Shown here: positions 49,389 through 49,762 of the stretch, piece after piece | How positions within the stretch are numbered: the stretch's first letter is position 1 | How the letters are laid out: each line of letters opens with the position of its first letter | DNA from: SIG480 sp045649265 | GTDB taxonomy: Bacteria; Bacillota; Clostridia; Oscillospirales; JAAYXM01 | Direction: 5' to 3' | NCBI GenBank assembly: GCA_045649265.1 | Contig: JAZRPO010000075.1 | Location: 1 to 49,762 of the forward strand | DNA: 49,762 nucleotides | The notes under the pieces: model-generated | What the model saw: the letters and a program-made list of their open reading frames with translations, nothing else | Database searches by the model: none | Told to the model about the DNA's origin: nothing | Translations under genes and position numbers: made by a program

Positions 49389-49762
49389 TTATCTGAATTC
49401 CTTTAATTGGCTATCAAATATATTTGTATGCGAAATTTCGCAGAATGACGGGGATAACTCCGGCTCATACTTTTCTATCGCTTTTAAGAGATACTCAGGA
49501 TTCAGCGCCGATGCACCCGCGGCAAGAACTGCGCACACCTTTACCTCTCCGCAATCCTCCGAAGCCTTAAGTGTTTTTATCAGCGGCACAATATCAGTTT
49601 CACACTCACCGCGCTTGCTGCGTTTTATAACAATCAGCTCATTCCGCGAAAAAAGCGCGTTAATTCTCCCTGAAATTCCGCAAGTTGCCCCGTCATCATA
49701 CTTAAGCGACATGCAAAACTCAGAATATGCAATATCACGCACAGGACGCCCGCCCTCATATG
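49389..49762 (-). CDS. DUF2344 radical-SAM-associated protein, 3' part only
   Basis: The frame is open from the window edge to a stop at 49389 and gives at least 124 residues: YEGGRPVRDIAYSEFCMSLK, then IVIKRSKRGECETDIVPLIK and AAGASALNPEYLLKAIEK. These fit the C-terminal half of the DUF2344 (TIGR03936) family, which is normally encoded next to a B12-binding radical SAM protein and upstream of rplU. Length suggests about half of a roughly 220-residue protein is missing beyond base 49762. Function unknown. Confidence 0.75.
   Translation of the reverse strand, partial: YEGGRPVRDIAYSEFCMSLKYDDGATCGISGRINALFSRNELIVIKRSKRGECETDIVPLIKTLKASEDCGEVKVCAVLAAGASALNPEYLLKAIEKYEPELSPSFCEISHTNIFDSQLKEFR

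Noticed and set aside
1..49762. Mobile elements, CRISPR arrays, tRNA or rRNA genes
   Set aside because: I found no transposase, integrase, direct-repeat array or cloverleaf pattern; nearly all bases are accounted for by core genes and short regulatory gaps.

Overview
The window is a stretch of bacterial core chromosome, most likely from an anaerobic, low-to-moderate GC member of the Clostridia (Bacillota), perhaps close to the Oscillospirales. The reasons are the gene content (ClpE-type Clp ATPase, Prp protease with an N-terminally extended L27, an ECF transporter module, RecD2, and DUF2508, DUF4830 and DUF5711 proteins), strong AGGAGG ribosome binding sites, consensus sigma-A promoters and zinc-ribbon forms of several ribosomal proteins. 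The placement is inferred from families and gene order; no 16S or other marker search was possible. I see no insertion sequence, prophage, CRISPR array, tRNA or rRNA gene.

Layout. (1) 1-9.2 kb, minus strand: an arginine operon argC-argJ-argB-argD-argF-carB, driven by a perfect TTGACA-N17-TATAAT promoter with an ARG-box-like operator over its -10. The carB frame has no stop codon and runs straight into diaminopimelate epimerase (dapF), giving a predicted CarB-DapF fusion that leaves the window at base 1. carA, argG and argH are not present here. (2) 9.2-11.1 kb, minus: a small group encoding a DUF4830 protein, a PqqD-like protein, an S24/S26 (signal-peptidase-like) protease and a YgjV-like membrane protein. 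(3) 11.2-21.4 kb, plus: a long, nearly gapless run encoding an rRNA-type methyltransferase, EcfA1-EcfA2-EcfT, TruA, a DUF5711 protein, CvpA, PgsA, ClpE, an ArsC/Spx-like protein and a HAD phosphatase, closed by a bidirectional terminator. (4) 21.5-28.3 kb, minus: a small P-loop protein, Pgi, MreB, ComF, RecD2, a 55-residue membrane protein and a small-multidrug-export-family protein. (5) 28.4-30.8 kb: DUF2508, a 34-residue Cys/Asn-rich membrane microprotein, a candidate small RNA, a membrane-anchored unknown and a PRK06851-type ATPase. (6) 30.9-46.9 kb, minus: the complete S10-spc-alpha ribosomal super-operon from rpsJ to rplQ, including rpmD and rpmJ. (7) 47-49.8 kb, minus: a DUF2344 protein (partial), rplU-prp-rpmA and obg.

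How the parts work together. Region 1 makes ornithine and citrulline under probable arginine control. Regions 6 and 7 build and mature the ribosome: Prp trims L27, Map removes initiator Met, Obg supports 50S assembly, and SecY and RNA polymerase alpha are co-expressed. Region 3 joins vitamin or metal uptake modules to RNA modification, phospholipid synthesis and protein quality control.

No obvious large novel system is present. The observations most worth following up are the CarB-DapF fusion, whose DapF part has Ala where the first catalytic Cys is expected; a long S10-operon leader with two terminator-like hairpins and a competing helix; ribosome-binding-site-sequestering helices ahead of rplC and the PRK06851 gene; the 34-residue microprotein with a possible late-sporulation promoter; an unassigned ~113-nt small RNA candidate; and the PqqD plus S26 protease pair.
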